The notes: generated by a model not told the origin, from the letters alone. A DNA stretch of 64,000 nucleotides from Verticillium longisporum (GCA_019188255.1 JAETXT010000008.1:3410001-3474000), one strand, 5' to 3'; positions 1 to 11,380 are shown, counted from the stretch's first letter. Translations and numbers: made by a program.

Positions 1-1188
1 TCTATACTTAGTGCCCTAGCTTATTATAATAGAAGTATATATTAGATAGTATTATAGAGGTAGTATTTCGGCTATTTAATAATATTCTCGTAGAATAAGG
101 GTTTAGGTTTCTCGTTTATTTTAGCGTAATACCTCTATTATAGTAGGAGGAACGACCTCGCTTTATTAGCGATTAATCTTATAGGGCTTCTCTCTTCGAG
201 GCCCTATAGCTAAGGGTAGTATTATAGAATTCGCCCTAGGTTAATTAAGAATAAATTCGCTTTTTACTTTCTTATTATTTATTCTACGATTTATTAATAT
301 CTTATATCTATTAAGCCTTATATATAACCGCCTCAGTATCCTCGATAAGAACGTAGTATTCTATTAACTTATCTTTTATAAAGTAAGGGAGATATCGGAA
401 ATACCTAAAAGCGTATTCTTTATTATAATCTACGCTTTCGCTAAATAATTAATAAATATTCTCTTAATAATTAAAGAAGATAAAAAAGGAGATATCCTTA
501 TTTCCTTAAAGGTAGAGCGAATATAATTATTCTTAATAAGCTAAGTTTTATAAGTCCTTTAATAAATACTCTTATCTTATAAAGCTTTAGAAATCTTCTT
601 AATAGATATTTATATCGTCTTTATTAAAGTCCTCTTTATAGGTCGTTTCGAGGTTCTAGGCGTAATTCCGCTATACTATTTATAAAATATAAATAAGTTT
701 TATTATTAATTATTCTACGATTTAGGCTATATTTATATTAAATTAGAAAGCATTTCTAGCCTCGATTATAATAAGCTAATCGTTAATTTAAGTAATAATA
801 ATATCCTCTTTAAATATTTCATAATTATAAATAAATAATTTATCGTAATTCTTTATAATAAAGGTACGTTTAATAAGACGTTAAACTAGGAGGTTATTCT
901 TATATCTCTATTCGTAGAGTTCGTAGACTAAGGCCTAGAGGACTTATATTTACGGTTTAGCTTAAATCGTATATTCGCTAATACTTTAATAATAGTTTTC
1001 TAGAAGAGATCCTAATTTAGGTATAGTCTTCTTATTATAGCTACCCCTAGACGATTTTAATAGTATTCCTATTAATTTATCTTTAAAGTAATATCTACTA
1101 TAATAGGCGGTTCGCTTTTAAGTCCTAATATACTTTAATTAATTTATTACTCGGCTTAATCTAATTATAGGTTATAGAAGTTAAAGAA
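1..1188 (-). pseudogene. RIP-degraded gag region of a family A gypsy retrotransposon (minus strand)
   Basis: AT-rich sequence with almost no CA or TG dinucleotides and stops in all frames. It is the reverse complement of the gag region seen at 14400-15550, 25750-26900 and 42060-43210. It runs off the left edge of the window and ends at the family A LTR that follows, so it is the 5' part of an element transcribed leftwards. Reading TAA/TAG as mutated glutamine or tryptophan codons restores long open stretches. No function remains. Confidence 0.75.
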
Positions 1189-1385
1189 TATAAAGGTATA
1201 GGGCTAAGGGCCTAGATTAAGGAAAGTAATTAGATCGGCGAATAATTAATAAGCTATTATATTAACTTTAACTTATCGAGGCTATTAAGTATAGCCTCGA
1301 CTTCTCCTTTTAAACTAGGGCTTATCGCTGAAGCATCTACGATAATATAAATAGGGGTTCGGTTCCTAACGTCTAACTCCTTATA
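1189..1385 (-). repeat. Family A LTR (197 bp), 5' LTR of the leftward element
   Basis: 197-bp repeat, same length as the copies at 2195, 21155, 22171, 25521, 41735 and 59056. On its own strand it starts TATAAGGAG (TGTAAGGAG before RIP) and ends CCTTTATA (CCTTTACA before RIP, as one edge of the copy at 58548 shows). It contains the conserved hairpin with arms TCGAGGCTAT / ATAGCCTCGA, imperfect here. Confidence 0.85.
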
Positions 1386-1600
1386 GAATAAGGGTTAGGT
1401 CCTTAATATTTAACTCTTTATATTACCTCCCCTCCTAGAGGTCTAGTCCCTAGAACTTATAATACCTTCGCTAATACGTCTTAGTACTTTAATCTTAGGC
1501 CTTATTCCCTAGTATAACTATAATATAGAGCTAGGTTAGATATATTATAGAAATTATAATAATAATAATATTAATAATAGCCTAGAAATAAGTAATAATA
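1386..1600 (-). repeat. Partial family A LTR plus the non-coding spacer next to the 3' LTR
   Basis: About 37 bp match the last part of a second minus-strand family A LTR, directly abutting the complete one. The following 180 bp match the spacer that separates antisense gene C from the 3' LTR in other copies (59253-59450; reverse at 41521-41734). The head-to-tail arrangement suggests one family A element inserted into, or recombined with, the LTR of another. Confidence 0.65.
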
Positions 1601-2194
1601 TAGAATAATCCCTATTACCGATTTATAAATAATAGTTTGTTATATTTATTTTATAAGGTTCTCTCTATTATGCTTATAATTCTCCTAAATTTTATTATCT
1701 TTAATTTCTTTTAATAATCGATATTATTATAATTATTATATCCTTATATTATCTATTAATCTTATACTTATCTTTAATTACTTTAATCCTTTTATTTAAT
1801 TATTATTATATTAGATATTACTCTCTACTTTAATAAAGTATATTTATATAATCCCTAGTTAGCTTAGGCCTATAATCGCTAACTTCCTAATATTAAAGCT
1901 AAGAACCTTTTATATAAATATTATTTCGATAAACTCGCCTCCTAGCTAAATATTAAATATATAGCTAGATATTCTAATATTAAATATATTATTTATAAAT
2001 TCAATAAAAGCATTTATTTTATTATAAATTTATTAAATCTTTTAATTATATTAATTAATAATTATAGATCCTTAAGCTTTTTTATAAAATTATTAAATTT
2101 ATTTAATAAGAGGTTTATAATTAAATATATATTATTAAAAGTATAATTCTATATAATTATTTATCTAAATAGTATATTTATTATCTCTCCTATT
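1600..2194 (+). pseudogene. 5' half of antisense gene C of a family A element, RIP-degraded
   Basis: Collinear with 59450-60035 and with the reverse complement of 32690-32110. It is cut at 2194 by the LTR of a rightward family A element. In other copies gene C always lies on the strand opposite to pol. Many stops, all explicable as C-to-T or G-to-A changes. I do not recognise the product; this is the N-terminal half. Confidence 0.6.
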
Positions 2195-2391
2195 TATAAG
2201 GAGTTAGATATTAGGAACCGAATCCCTATTTATATTATTATAGATACTTTAATAATAAGCCTAAATTAAAAAGGAAAAGTTAAGGCTATACTCGATAGCC
2301 TCGATAAGTTAAAGTTAATATAATAGCTTATTAATTATTCGCTAATCTAATTACTTTCCCTAATCTAAGCCCTTAGCCCTATACTTTTATA
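2195..2391 (+). repeat. Family A LTR (197 bp), 5' LTR of rightward element A1
   Basis: 197-bp copy starting TATAAGGAG and ending CTTTTATA, heavily RIP-mutated. The internal region of this element starts at 2392, is interrupted by the family B insertion (2431-14393) and resumes at 14394, because the sequence on both sides of family B reads through as one family A leader when compared with 22368-22440 and 42021-42100. Confidence 0.85.
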
Positions 2392-2430
2392 TTCTTTAAT
2401 TTCTATAACCTATAATTAAATTAAGCCGAG

Positions 2431-2620
2431 TGTTAGAGGCACCTTTCTCCTTCAGTGGAAGGTGCTCTAGCCTAGGGCTCCTAGCGGATTTGGACTCCGC
2501 TAGAGTCCTAGGCCGGAGCACTCCACTAATTTATAAGGGCGATAGCCTAGCTACTTTAGCTATAGAGAACTTAACTCTTTCACTATACTCGAATATGCCC
2601 CTTAATATAAGGTCCTAATA
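2431..2620 (+). repeat. Family B 5' LTR (190 bp) with long hairpin
   Basis: Starts TGTTAGAGGC and ends GGTCCTAATA (GGTCCTGACA in the 3' LTR). It contains a long imperfect inverted repeat at 2454-2527 (arms of about 35 bp, 7-base loop). It keeps several CA/TG dinucleotides although the internal region has almost none. The short open frame inside it is not a gene. Confidence 0.9.
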
Positions 2621-5584
2621 ATAATAGTAACTAGATATACGTTCGCTCTATTATATTATCTAGATTTTCATTAAGATAAATATATATTATTATTAGAGAT
2701 TTATCTATTATCGGTTAATAAAGAGGTAATATTAGAGACCGAGACTCTAAGCCTATCGACCCCTCCCTAGCCTATTATAGAATTATTAACTCTATTAAGT
2801 TCTTCCTTATTCTCCTAGTATAATCTAAGCCCTTCTTAGATCTAAGTCCTTCTTAAGTCTAATCCTATATCGGATATAACGATTATTAAAGTATATTAGC
2901 TATATTATTAAGTAGAAGACTACTAGGATTAAGCTATTAAAGTACCTCTAGTAGACTTATCTATAGTCTTAGTATTCGGTAAGTTCTCCCTTATTCCTTA
3001 AGAATAGTAGTTTATATTTATAAGCTATAGAGCTATATTAGCTTTATTATTATCGTTATAAGGTATATACTAATATCCGCTAGAGTAAATAATAGATTAT
3101 TACTAAGTTAAGATAGCTTTCTCGTAGATAGCGAGGATACTACGAGTACGATATACTAAACTAACTAATTAATAGAAGAGTCTAAATAATAATAAAGCTA
3201 TACTCTAGGAAATAGACGCTAAAGACCGATACTAGATAATAATCTTTAAATAAGCTAAGGAAATCGAGGATAGGGTTATTACTAGGAAATATTCTATAAG
3301 GATAAACCCTATTCCTATAATAGAGGATATTACGATATCGTAATCGCTATCCTAGTCGTTATCCCTATTAATCGGATAGGAGTTACTATCCCTATCTATC
3401 GGATAAGATTCATTATCTCTATTAATCGAATAATTAGCTATAATAAAATAGAATTAAATAGGCTCTATATTTATAATTACTTAGTAGTAATTAGCTATTA
3501 TAATAGAGATCCTATAAATATAAATCTAAATTAATAATATAAACTAGGGACTAAGTTCTAATAATTAAAAGGTATCGATATATAGGTATTTCTACCTAGA
3601 CTATAAACTAGACTCTAGTAAAAACGAGAACTCTTTAGTCTATATTATTAGCTAAGATATATATTAGATAAATATAGATATATTTCTAGATTCCGTAAAT
3701 AATTAAGCTAATACGCTTAAGAGATAGGCTATAATAGTATATAGTCTATTATAATTACTATTAAGCTTAGCTAAGGTATAATATACTATATTAATAGAAG
3801 ACGAAAAATAAAGACTTTATACTAGACTTAATATATAGAAGCGACTCCTTAGACGCTAATTCGCCCTAGACTCTATAAAGGCTACTAAACTACTAAACGC
3901 CTACTAGTATATTAGATAGGATATCTATATAGGTAGGGATTTATAGAAGTTTATATTAGATATAATCTAATTATATAATATTATAGGAATAAATAATCTA
4001 CTAATATAGCTAAACTAAGCTTATTTTAAGATTAATAGTAGTCTAATAATATATTTATTTAAGCTAAACCTAAATATTATTATTAATTTATTTATTAGAG
4101 ATATTTAAGATAAGGCTAAACTATTTTAGAGAGACTTAGCTCTACTAGATATTAAATAGCCGGTAATAATATATATTACTAAAGAAGACTTCGATAAGGG
4201 TAATAGTCCTAATAGCGGTCTAGATAGAGTTACCTTCCTAGTATATAATTCTTATTACTTAGATTAATAGAGATATAATAGTAATTACTATAATACTAAT
4301 AACCGCTATAAGGCTAACTCTCGCTAAGGATATAATTAGAATAGATATAGATACGATACCCGGTCTAATAATAGAAATAACTCCTATTATAGGAACGGGT
4401 ATAATAGCTAGAACTACTAGAATAGATATAATAATACTAGAGATAACTTCCCTCGAGGAGGTAGTACTATTAGAGGTTCGTTCTAGGGAGAAATTATATT
4501 TATATACGGAGGCCGTACCTTTAATAGATAATAAATAGAGATACGTAGACTATATCGAAGATAGATTAGATATAATAATAATTAAGCGAACTATATATAT
4601 ATCTATCTAACCGATTAAGACTCTTAAGAGAATAAGTAGGACCTATAATAGGATAGCTATAAAATAGCTAAAGAGGTTTTCTTAATATAGGAGGATAAAT
4701 AAGGAATATTAGATTATATTAATTATAATATTACTACTTCCTCTTATTACTCTATATTAATTAATAAACCTCTATAACGATAGTATACTCTATAATATTA
4801 TTATAAATATAAGAGGAACTTCGTATTAAGAAGATTATTTATAGAGTACGTCTTTACTAATAACTATACTTAGCCGAAACCTAAGGGCTAGGGCTTATAA
4901 ATAAAAAAGTAGGATATTATTAAGAGATAGATTATAAAAGTAGAACGGAGTACTATTAACGAGTAAGCTATAGGAGAGAAGCTAATAGAGATTATATTTC
5001 CGATAGAGATAGTATTTCCGATAGAGACTATATTCTTAGCGTTTAATAAAGACGATATTATCGAAGTATAGAGCCTAATATAACTTAAAAGCGGCCGATA
5101 TATTAGAAGAAAGTCGGGATATAGATATTACTCCTTTCTAGTATTATTCGAATTAAGAGGTAAATAATATTATATTATAATAGATTCTATATACTCTAGG
5201 GTAATCGTAGACTAAGATTAGTTTACGGAATTTAATAAGAATATAATAATTAATATATTAGAGAAGAAAACCGTCTAAGGTATTAATAATATATAAATCG
5301 AATTAGACTATAAAACGACCTTTAATTTATATATTCCTAGCTTTATAGATAGATAGGATATAAGGGTATTTAGATATATAACCGTAATAATATAATATAT
5401 ATAGAACTTAGTACTAAAGCTATTACTAGGATACGAATTCCTCGACTAGTATAGAGTAGATATACTCTTTAGCTCTAACGATCTAATCTTTAATTATTAT
5501 TATAGGATATAGATACTATTCTTATATAAGTCTAAGTCTAATCTAGTTAAGAGAAGAGTAGTAGCGATATCCTAGGCTACTCTA
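2621..5584 (+). pseudogene. RIP-degraded gag and protease region of family B copy 1
   Basis: Matches the reverse complement of about 54251-57213 and 36950-39956. Read with stops as mutated Gln/Trp codons, it gives a long gag-like frame (about 3200-4500) that ends in a stretch rich in Asn, Arg, Tyr and Gly around 4270-4480, followed by a presumed protease segment up to the gypsy insertion. It is truncated on the right at 5584. Assignment rests on position before RT in the longer copies; no intact motif survives. Confidence 0.6.
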
Positions 5585-5675
5585 TGTAACGAGCACGGGT
5601 CGAACAACCGGCCGCAGACAAGCCCCACGTCAGAGGATCCAGGGTCACTGATAAGATAAGGCTCGCCAAGGCTAG

Positions 5676-5685
5676 GTCACGTGAC
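5676..5685. promoter_or_regulatory. GTCACGTGAC palindrome in U3 (E-box type site)
   Basis: Perfect 10-bp palindrome containing CACGTG, the core site of fungal bHLH factors. CACGTGAC is also present in the otherwise divergent U3 of the solo LTR (near 45907-45915), so it is conserved between subfamilies. Function is inferred. Confidence 0.5.
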
Positions 5686-5686
5686 G

Positions 5687-5771
5687 GGATCACCAGGAAC
5701 AGTGATCCAGGGCTAAGGATCACTGTTATGCCTGGATCGCCGTGAGCCGTGATCCAACATAACAGGATCAC
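5687..5771. promoter_or_regulatory. Cluster of five GGATCAC/GTGATCC sites in U3
   Basis: Seven-base sites at 5687-5693, 5702-5708, 5717-5723, 5749-5755 and 5765-5771 in alternating orientation, repeated in the 3' LTR. The solo LTR keeps three exact copies although its U3 differs. The spacing just upstream of the TATA box suggests an enhancer-like array; the binding factor is unknown. Confidence 0.45.
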
Positions 5772-5834
5772 GACATAACAGTGAGCCATCCAACATGAGC
5801 TCACCACCTAACACAACAAGGACAGGATGGCAGG

Positions 5835-5841
5835 TATATAA
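5835..5841 (+). promoter_or_regulatory. TATA box of the young gypsy LTR
   Basis: TATATAA, conserved with its surroundings in the 3' LTR (12247-12253) and the solo LTR (46049-46055). Transcription probably starts a few tens of bases downstream, which would place the U3/R boundary near 5865-5885. Confidence 0.6.
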
Positions 5842-6039
5842 GGACGGACATTCTGGACTTGTAGATACATTCTTTCTCACGACAGTGATCAATCTAAGTC
5901 TTACCTTGTATCCATTGTAACGAGTGCGCAACGCCTTACGACACCACATCGTCTCAGAGTCACAACCTAAGCTTCTGCAAACAGCAACCCTAACCCTCTG
6001 ACAGTGTTCCCCCTTCGGAAGCTGCCAGGTCGTAACATT

Positions 6040-6048
6040 TTGATCACT
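6040..6048 (+). other. Putative self-priming primer-binding site
   Basis: TTGATCACT lies two bases after the 5' LTR and is the exact complement of AGTGATCAA at 5884-5892 in the LTR, near the likely 5' end of the transcript. No TGG start of a tRNA-type binding site follows the LTR. Tf1/sushi-group elements are known to prime reverse transcription from the 5' end of their own RNA; this arrangement fits that. The transcription start is not known here, so this is an inference. Confidence 0.5.
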
Positions 6049-6100
6049 CTTGTTCAGTAGGTTTACCTTGTGACACTGAGCAATACTTACCACAGGAACA

Positions 6101-8043
6101 ATGTCCACCAACAGCGTCGGAAACAGCGCCAGCAACTTGGCCGCTATGATCCAGGAGCTCCGTTCGGAGAACGAACAGCTCCGAGCCTCAATGCAACAAC
6201 TTCAAGGCGGAACGAGCATGAAGGCTCTTCCCCTCAGTCATTCGACGGCAACCCTAGGGCACTTCAGTCTTTCATCACCCAGGTACGCCAGTACCACAAA
6301 GCCAATGAGGGCCAACTTAAGTACTGGGGCGAGAAGGTCGCCAACGCCTCCTCTTACCTCAAAGGGGACGCCTTGCACTGGTTCGAACCCTTCATTAGGG
6401 ACTATTCCACCCACACCAAGAAAGAAGATATGAAGCAGGCCACCCAGGACATCTACGCAGGTATGAACGCATTCGAAGAAGCCATTAAAGGAGCGTTTGG
6501 GGACGTGGACGAGGAACGACAAAACGAAAGAAAAATCCTTCAGCTCAAACAGACCGGGCCAGCCACTAAGTACGCCACGGAGTTTCGACTCTTAGCCAGT
6601 CGACTCGATTGGACAGAGTCCGCTCTCATGGCCCGTTTCTACGAAGGACTCAAAGACGCCGTCAAGGACGACCTCATCCGGGAGGATAGACCCGAAACCC
6701 TCACCGAGTACATCGCCATGGCCGTCAAAATCGACGATCGCCAGTACGAACGCAGAATAGAAAAGGGACGAAAGCCCGCTATAGGACCATGGAACCCTCG
6801 CATTCCCCACCACCGATCCAATCAAGGACGCAAGTACCAGCACGACAAACCCCGCGTCAGCACGGCTTGGGGACAGACCACCCATGCAGGACCCATGGAG
6901 CTCGACAATACCAGACATGGCAAACCGAAGGATCTTAAGGACATGAAATGCTACAACTGCGGCAAAAACGGGCATATGGCTCGAGAATGCCGGCAACCTA
7001 AGAAGCCCTGGAAACCCGTAAACGAACTACAGCTCAACCATACTCAACACCAGGACCATGCCAAAACTAACTGGACCTTCTGTTACCAGGATGATTGCCT
7101 GACCCACAAGGACAGTAAGGAACAGAATGGATGGTTCCCCAGGGCACCTACGGGACAAAGAACCCTGGCCATGATGGTCACCACCAGGAAGGAAAGGCGA
7201 ATTCAGAAATGGGCCCAGCAAGTAACGCCGGAGACCCAGGAAATCGATACAGACGAAGAAAGGGCTTATGAACAAGCTCACCCGGAACCACAGGCCGCAC
7301 TCCACGTTGGACTTATGAGCAACGAGGAATGGGACGAATACACGCAAGCAAGCCAGGAGGAGGAACCCCCGTTGGGACAACTTCAACTCCACATCCCAAC
7401 ACAGACCTACGCCGTTAGCAACCCTAGTGAGGATTACGATCCCCTTGTACCGTGGGACGAACTCATCTACTACGGGACCAAGCCATGGAAGGCCAGCGCC
7501 CGAAAGCAAGAAAGCACGAAAGAAAACGTACGACTCATGGTAGGAGACCATCCAGCACTCCACCACGCCCACGAACAACACTATCAGTTGTTTTGGCCCG
7601 AATGTGTCTACGACGACTGCGAATATCATTTCAAAGAGAAAGCCGCGCACCGGTTTCTCCCGCGCAACCACTGGACCGAGCCACGAGTAACGGTAGAATT
7701 CGAACAGGAAAGTCGCAAATGGATCCTACACATGGACGAATACAGTCAAGGTCGGCTCACGTTCCGACCAGACCCCGCTTATCACGACAAATGCTACCAA
7801 GACCATGCCAGATGGGAGGACTGCGATAATGACGCGTGCATAAAGCACTATATGGCCAAGGCCAGAGATTGGAGGCTTCACCGTATGAAACACGTCAAGA
7901 AGCCACTCTTCAGGGTCCATTATAAGGACGACGACAACCTCGACCCAAGCAATCTAAACACAACGTGGCCACCTACCACGCCGCCGCCTTCGGGAAAAGG
8001 CAATCGTCGGTCGGACAGGGACAACGACCGACGAAGGAAGTAA
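6101..8043 (+). CDS. gag: Gag polyprotein of the young gypsy element (one frame break near 6230)
   Basis: Structural protein that forms the virus-like particle. I chose ATG 6101 because it opens a good N-terminal coiled-coil segment (about 45 residues, rich in Gln, Glu and Leu). The frame then shifts to the one used from about 6235 to the stop at 8041-8043; a single extra C in the CCCC run at 6230-6233 would join the two. The longer frame itself starts only with GTG upstream, which is unlikely in a fungus. The body contains a retrotransposon Gag-like helical region (about 6240-6760), a basic linker, a CCHC zinc knuckle (CYNCGKNGHMAREC, 6949-6990) and three evenly built CX4CX2H modules (7081-7107, 7603-7629, 7822-7848). 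About 647 residues in all. Its 3' end overlaps pol in the -1 frame and holds the frameshift signal. Confidence 0.85.
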
Positions 8044-11000
8044 GAGCGATCTGCTCAGCCGAACGAACCCACGGCACGAATCACCTCTACGTGAGAATAA
8101 ACGTAGGAGGACGATGGGCAAGCGCGCTACTAGACAGCGGCGCCCAGGGCAACTACATGAGCCCCGAATACATCAACAAGAATAAGATCACATGGAAATA
8201 TAAGGAGGAACCCTATCAACTCAGCACGGTGGAAGGACAAGCGGTCTCATACGGAGGAGGGATCGTGAACACGGAGACTGCGCCCCTCCAGGTGTTCATC
8301 TCTCGCCGTCAAGGTCACATAACCTTCGACATCACCAACATGGGAGGAAAACAAATCATCCTAGGCATCCCATGGCTCAGACAATGGAACCCTCAGATTG
8401 ACTGGACAGCTGGCCGCGTCCAGTGGAGTACGTCAGCCCCTGAGGAAAGACCCACGAGCGGTCTCTCAAGCGACCTCCAACTAGCCCTCACGAATAGGGA
8501 CAACTCAGAGGAGACAACCCCGGAGGAGCTCACAACAGAACAGCAAGAAAGACTGCAGAACGTACCCAAGGAATACTGGAAGTACGAAAAGATCTTCAGG
8601 GAAGAAGTCGACACGGTGCTACCTAAGCACACACACTACGACCACGAAATCCCAATCAAGGAAGGGGAGAGCCCCCGATTCAACAAGATCTACGGATTGA
8701 ACCCTCGACAGATGGATACTCTCGACGAGTATCTCAAGGAGAACCTCAGAAAAGGATACATCCGACCATCGACATCCCCAGCAGGATACCCGATTCTCTT
8801 TGTGCCAAAGAAGAATGGCAAGGAAAGACTATGCGTCGACTACAGACAGTTGAACGACATTACCATCAAGAACTGCTACCCATTGCCTCTGATATCAGAA
8901 CTCAGGGACGCATTAGCAGGAGCCAATTGGTTCACAGCGCTCGATCTCAAAGGAGCATATAACCTCATCCGCATCAAGGATGGAGAGGAATGGAAAACGG
9001 CATTCCGAACACGACGAGGACACTACGAGTACTTGGTCATGCCATTCGGATTGACCAACGCTCCCGCAACCTTCCAAAACATGATCAACGATGTACTGCG
9101 AGAATTCCTGGACGTCTTCGTGGTGGTATATCTCGATGACATTCTGATCTTCTCGAAGACAATGGAAGAACACAAGGGACACGTCCACCAGGTCCTCACA
9201 CGACTACACCAGCACGAGCTGTTAGTGGAGCCTGAAAAAGCCAAGTTCCACACACAGGAAGTAGATTTCCTAGGGTATACGATCACCCCAGGAGAAATCA
9301 GGATGGAAAAATCCAAAGTGGCAGCCATCAGGGAATGGCCTACACCAAAGAACGTCAAGGACGTCAGAGCATTCCTCGGTTTCGTCAACTTCTACCGACG
9401 ATTCCTAAAAGGATACAGCAAGACTGCCAATCCTTTGACGAGCCTCACGGTCAAGGAAATAGAGTTCGCATGGAACGAACCCCAAGAAAAGGCATTTCGC
9501 CAAATTATCGATGCCGTCCTCAGCGAACCAGTCCTCCGGATGATAGACCCCGAAAACCCATGGAAGTCGAGACAGATGCCTCCGACTTCGCCATTGGAGG
9601 ACAGTTAGGCCAGAGGGACGACCAAGGACGATTGCACCCAGTAGCATTCTTCTCGAAAAAGCTACACGGACCAGAGCTCAACTATCAGATACACGACAAA
9701 GAACTCATGGCAATCATCGAAGCCTTCAAAGAATGGAGAACGTATCTCTCCGGAGCACGACACGAAGTCAAGGTCTACACCGACCACAAAAATCTTGCAC
9801 ACTTCACAACGAACAAAGACCTCAACAAACGCCAAATAAGATGGGCAGAATTCCTTTCGGAATTCAACTTCACCATCATCTATCGCAAAGGATCTGAGAA
9901 TGGCAGGGCAGATATCTTGAGCAGACGCTCAGACCACGAACAAACCACACCCCCAAACAATAACGCAATCCTCGCAAGCGACAAAGAAGGAAATCTAATC
10001 CCGTACCACCGTACCTTGGCGGTCACCACACGAATAAAACCCGCCAAGCCACCCAAGAGCACCACAGAGCTCATCGAACAAGTCCACGGGGCCAAGGCCC
10101 ACGGACACCAAGGAGTAGCGAAAACATTCGCCCGACTCAGAAAACATCACGACTTCAAAGGAACCAGACAGGACGTCACAGCAGTGATCCGCAACTGCAA
10201 CCTCTGCAAGAAAAGCAAGGCAGAGAGACACAGGCCCTATGGAGAACTCAAAGCACTACCAGTACCAACCGCAGCCTGGGAGTCAGTCTCACTGGACTTC
10301 ATCACCAGCCTGCCACCATCGAAGGAACCCTTAACTGGGACCTCTTACGACAACATCCTAGTAGTCGTCGACCGACTCACCAAGTACTCCTACTTTCTCC
10401 CGTATAAAGCCACAGGAACGGCAGAAGACCTCGCCTATGTGTTCCTCAGGAACATTGTGGGACAACACGGACTCCCAAAAGAACTGGTGTCAGATAGAGA
10501 CAAGCTCTTCACCAGCAACTTCTGGAAGTCACTCATCGCTCAACTTGGAGCCAAACATAAGCTATCCACGGCTTTTCACCCGCAGACAGACGGACAGACA
10601 GAAAGAACGAACCAGACTCTAGAGCAGTACCTTCGGTGTTATATCAACTACCAACAAGATGACTGGGTCACATTACTACCCATCGCACAGTTCGCATACA
10701 ACAGCTCACCAAGCGAGTCCACAAAGGAGTCACCCTTCTATGCCAACTATGGGTACAACCCAACAGCCTACGCGGAACGCCGCGAAGCACCAGACACGCC
10801 AAAAGCAACCAACATTGCGGCCAGCATCCGCAAGATCCAGGACCAGATCAAGCTCGACCTCGAGCTCGTACGTACCAGAATGACCACGTACGCCAACAAA
10901 ACAAGGATGAAGGGACCATCCTTACAGGAGGGAGGTAGCGTCTACCTTATCCGCCGAAACATCAAAACCAAACGACCAAACGACAAACTGGACTTCAAGA

Positions 11001-11380
11001 AACTAGGACCTTTTAAAATTCTCAAGAAACTCTCGGATACCAACTACCACCTCTCATTGCCAGAGAACATGAAGATTCACCCCGTTTTTCACATAGCACT
11101 TTTGGAACCAGCACCACCGAACGCACCACTCGCAACCAGCGTGGAAGTAGAAGACACAAACGAATATGAAGTCGAAAGGATCATCGACCACAGAACGAAG
11201 AACAACCAGGACGAGTACCTCATTAAGTGGAAGAACTACGGCCACGAAGAAAACACATGGGAACCAATCAAGAACTTGAACTGCCCGCAGCTGCTGAGGC
11301 AGTTTCACCAACACCAGACTCCTCCGGCAACTCCCCCAAACCCAAAGAGGGCCAATCCGCGTCGGAAGTCACCCCCATAA
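7965..11380 (+). CDS. pol: Pol polyprotein: protease, RT, RNase H, integrase, chromodomain (frame break near 9557)
   Basis: Enzymes that mature the particle, copy the RNA and insert the cDNA. The frame is open from at least 7965 in -1 relative to gag and has no plausible ATG there, so it is probably made by frameshifting. Seen in order: aspartic protease motif LLDSGAQ (Asp codon 8133); RT with YLDDILIFS (9129-9140 for YLDD); RNase H starting at TDASDFAIGG (Asp 9575); integrase zinc finger (His near 10085-10105, CNLC 10195-10206); catalytic Asp 10295, Asp 10493 and Glu 10622; a GPF motif; and a chromodomain (about 11163-11280, EYEVERIIDH to the WEP motif) that would target integration to chromatin marks. 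The frame changes at the CCC run 9557-9559 between RT and RNase H; one missing C explains it. The stop at 11378 lies 110 bp inside the 3' end of the antisense gene. Confidence 0.92.
7992..8034 (+). promoter_or_regulatory. Programmed -1 ribosomal frameshift signal between gag and pol
   Basis: Slippery heptamer G GGA AAA at 7992-7998, in the correct phase for the gag frame. A 5-base spacer follows (7999-8003), then a perfect 10-bp stem TCGTCGGTCG / CGACCGACGA (8004-8013 with 8025-8034) around an 11-base loop, and the gag stop at 8041. Pol lies in the -1 frame and is open across this overlap, so slippage here would yield Gag-Pol. All parts are visible in the sequence; activity is inferred. Confidence 0.85.

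Larger units (their letters stand above)
5585..6037 (+). repeat. Young gypsy 5' LTR (453 bp)
   Basis: Starts TGTAACGAGC and ends GGTCGTAACA. It matches 11997-12449 base for base apart from one substitution. The 3' part (from the TATA box on) also matches the solo LTR at 45819-46251. It carries five GGATCAC/GTGATCC sites, a GTCACGTGAC palindrome and a TATA box. Confidence 0.97.

Noticed and set aside
2430..2618. 62-codon open frame
   Set aside because: Lies entirely within the family B LTR, crosses its hairpin and is broken in the other LTR copies.
6070..6100. GTG start giving a longer Gag
   Set aside because: GTG is not a usual start in fungi; ATG 6101 opens a plausible coiled-coil N-terminus, and a one-base indel explains the frame change.
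6592..7671. Minus-strand open frames opposite gag
   Set aside because: Low-complexity hydrophobic shadows of the Gag codons without motifs; unlike the antisense gene at 11268-11895 they show no domain or splice signals.
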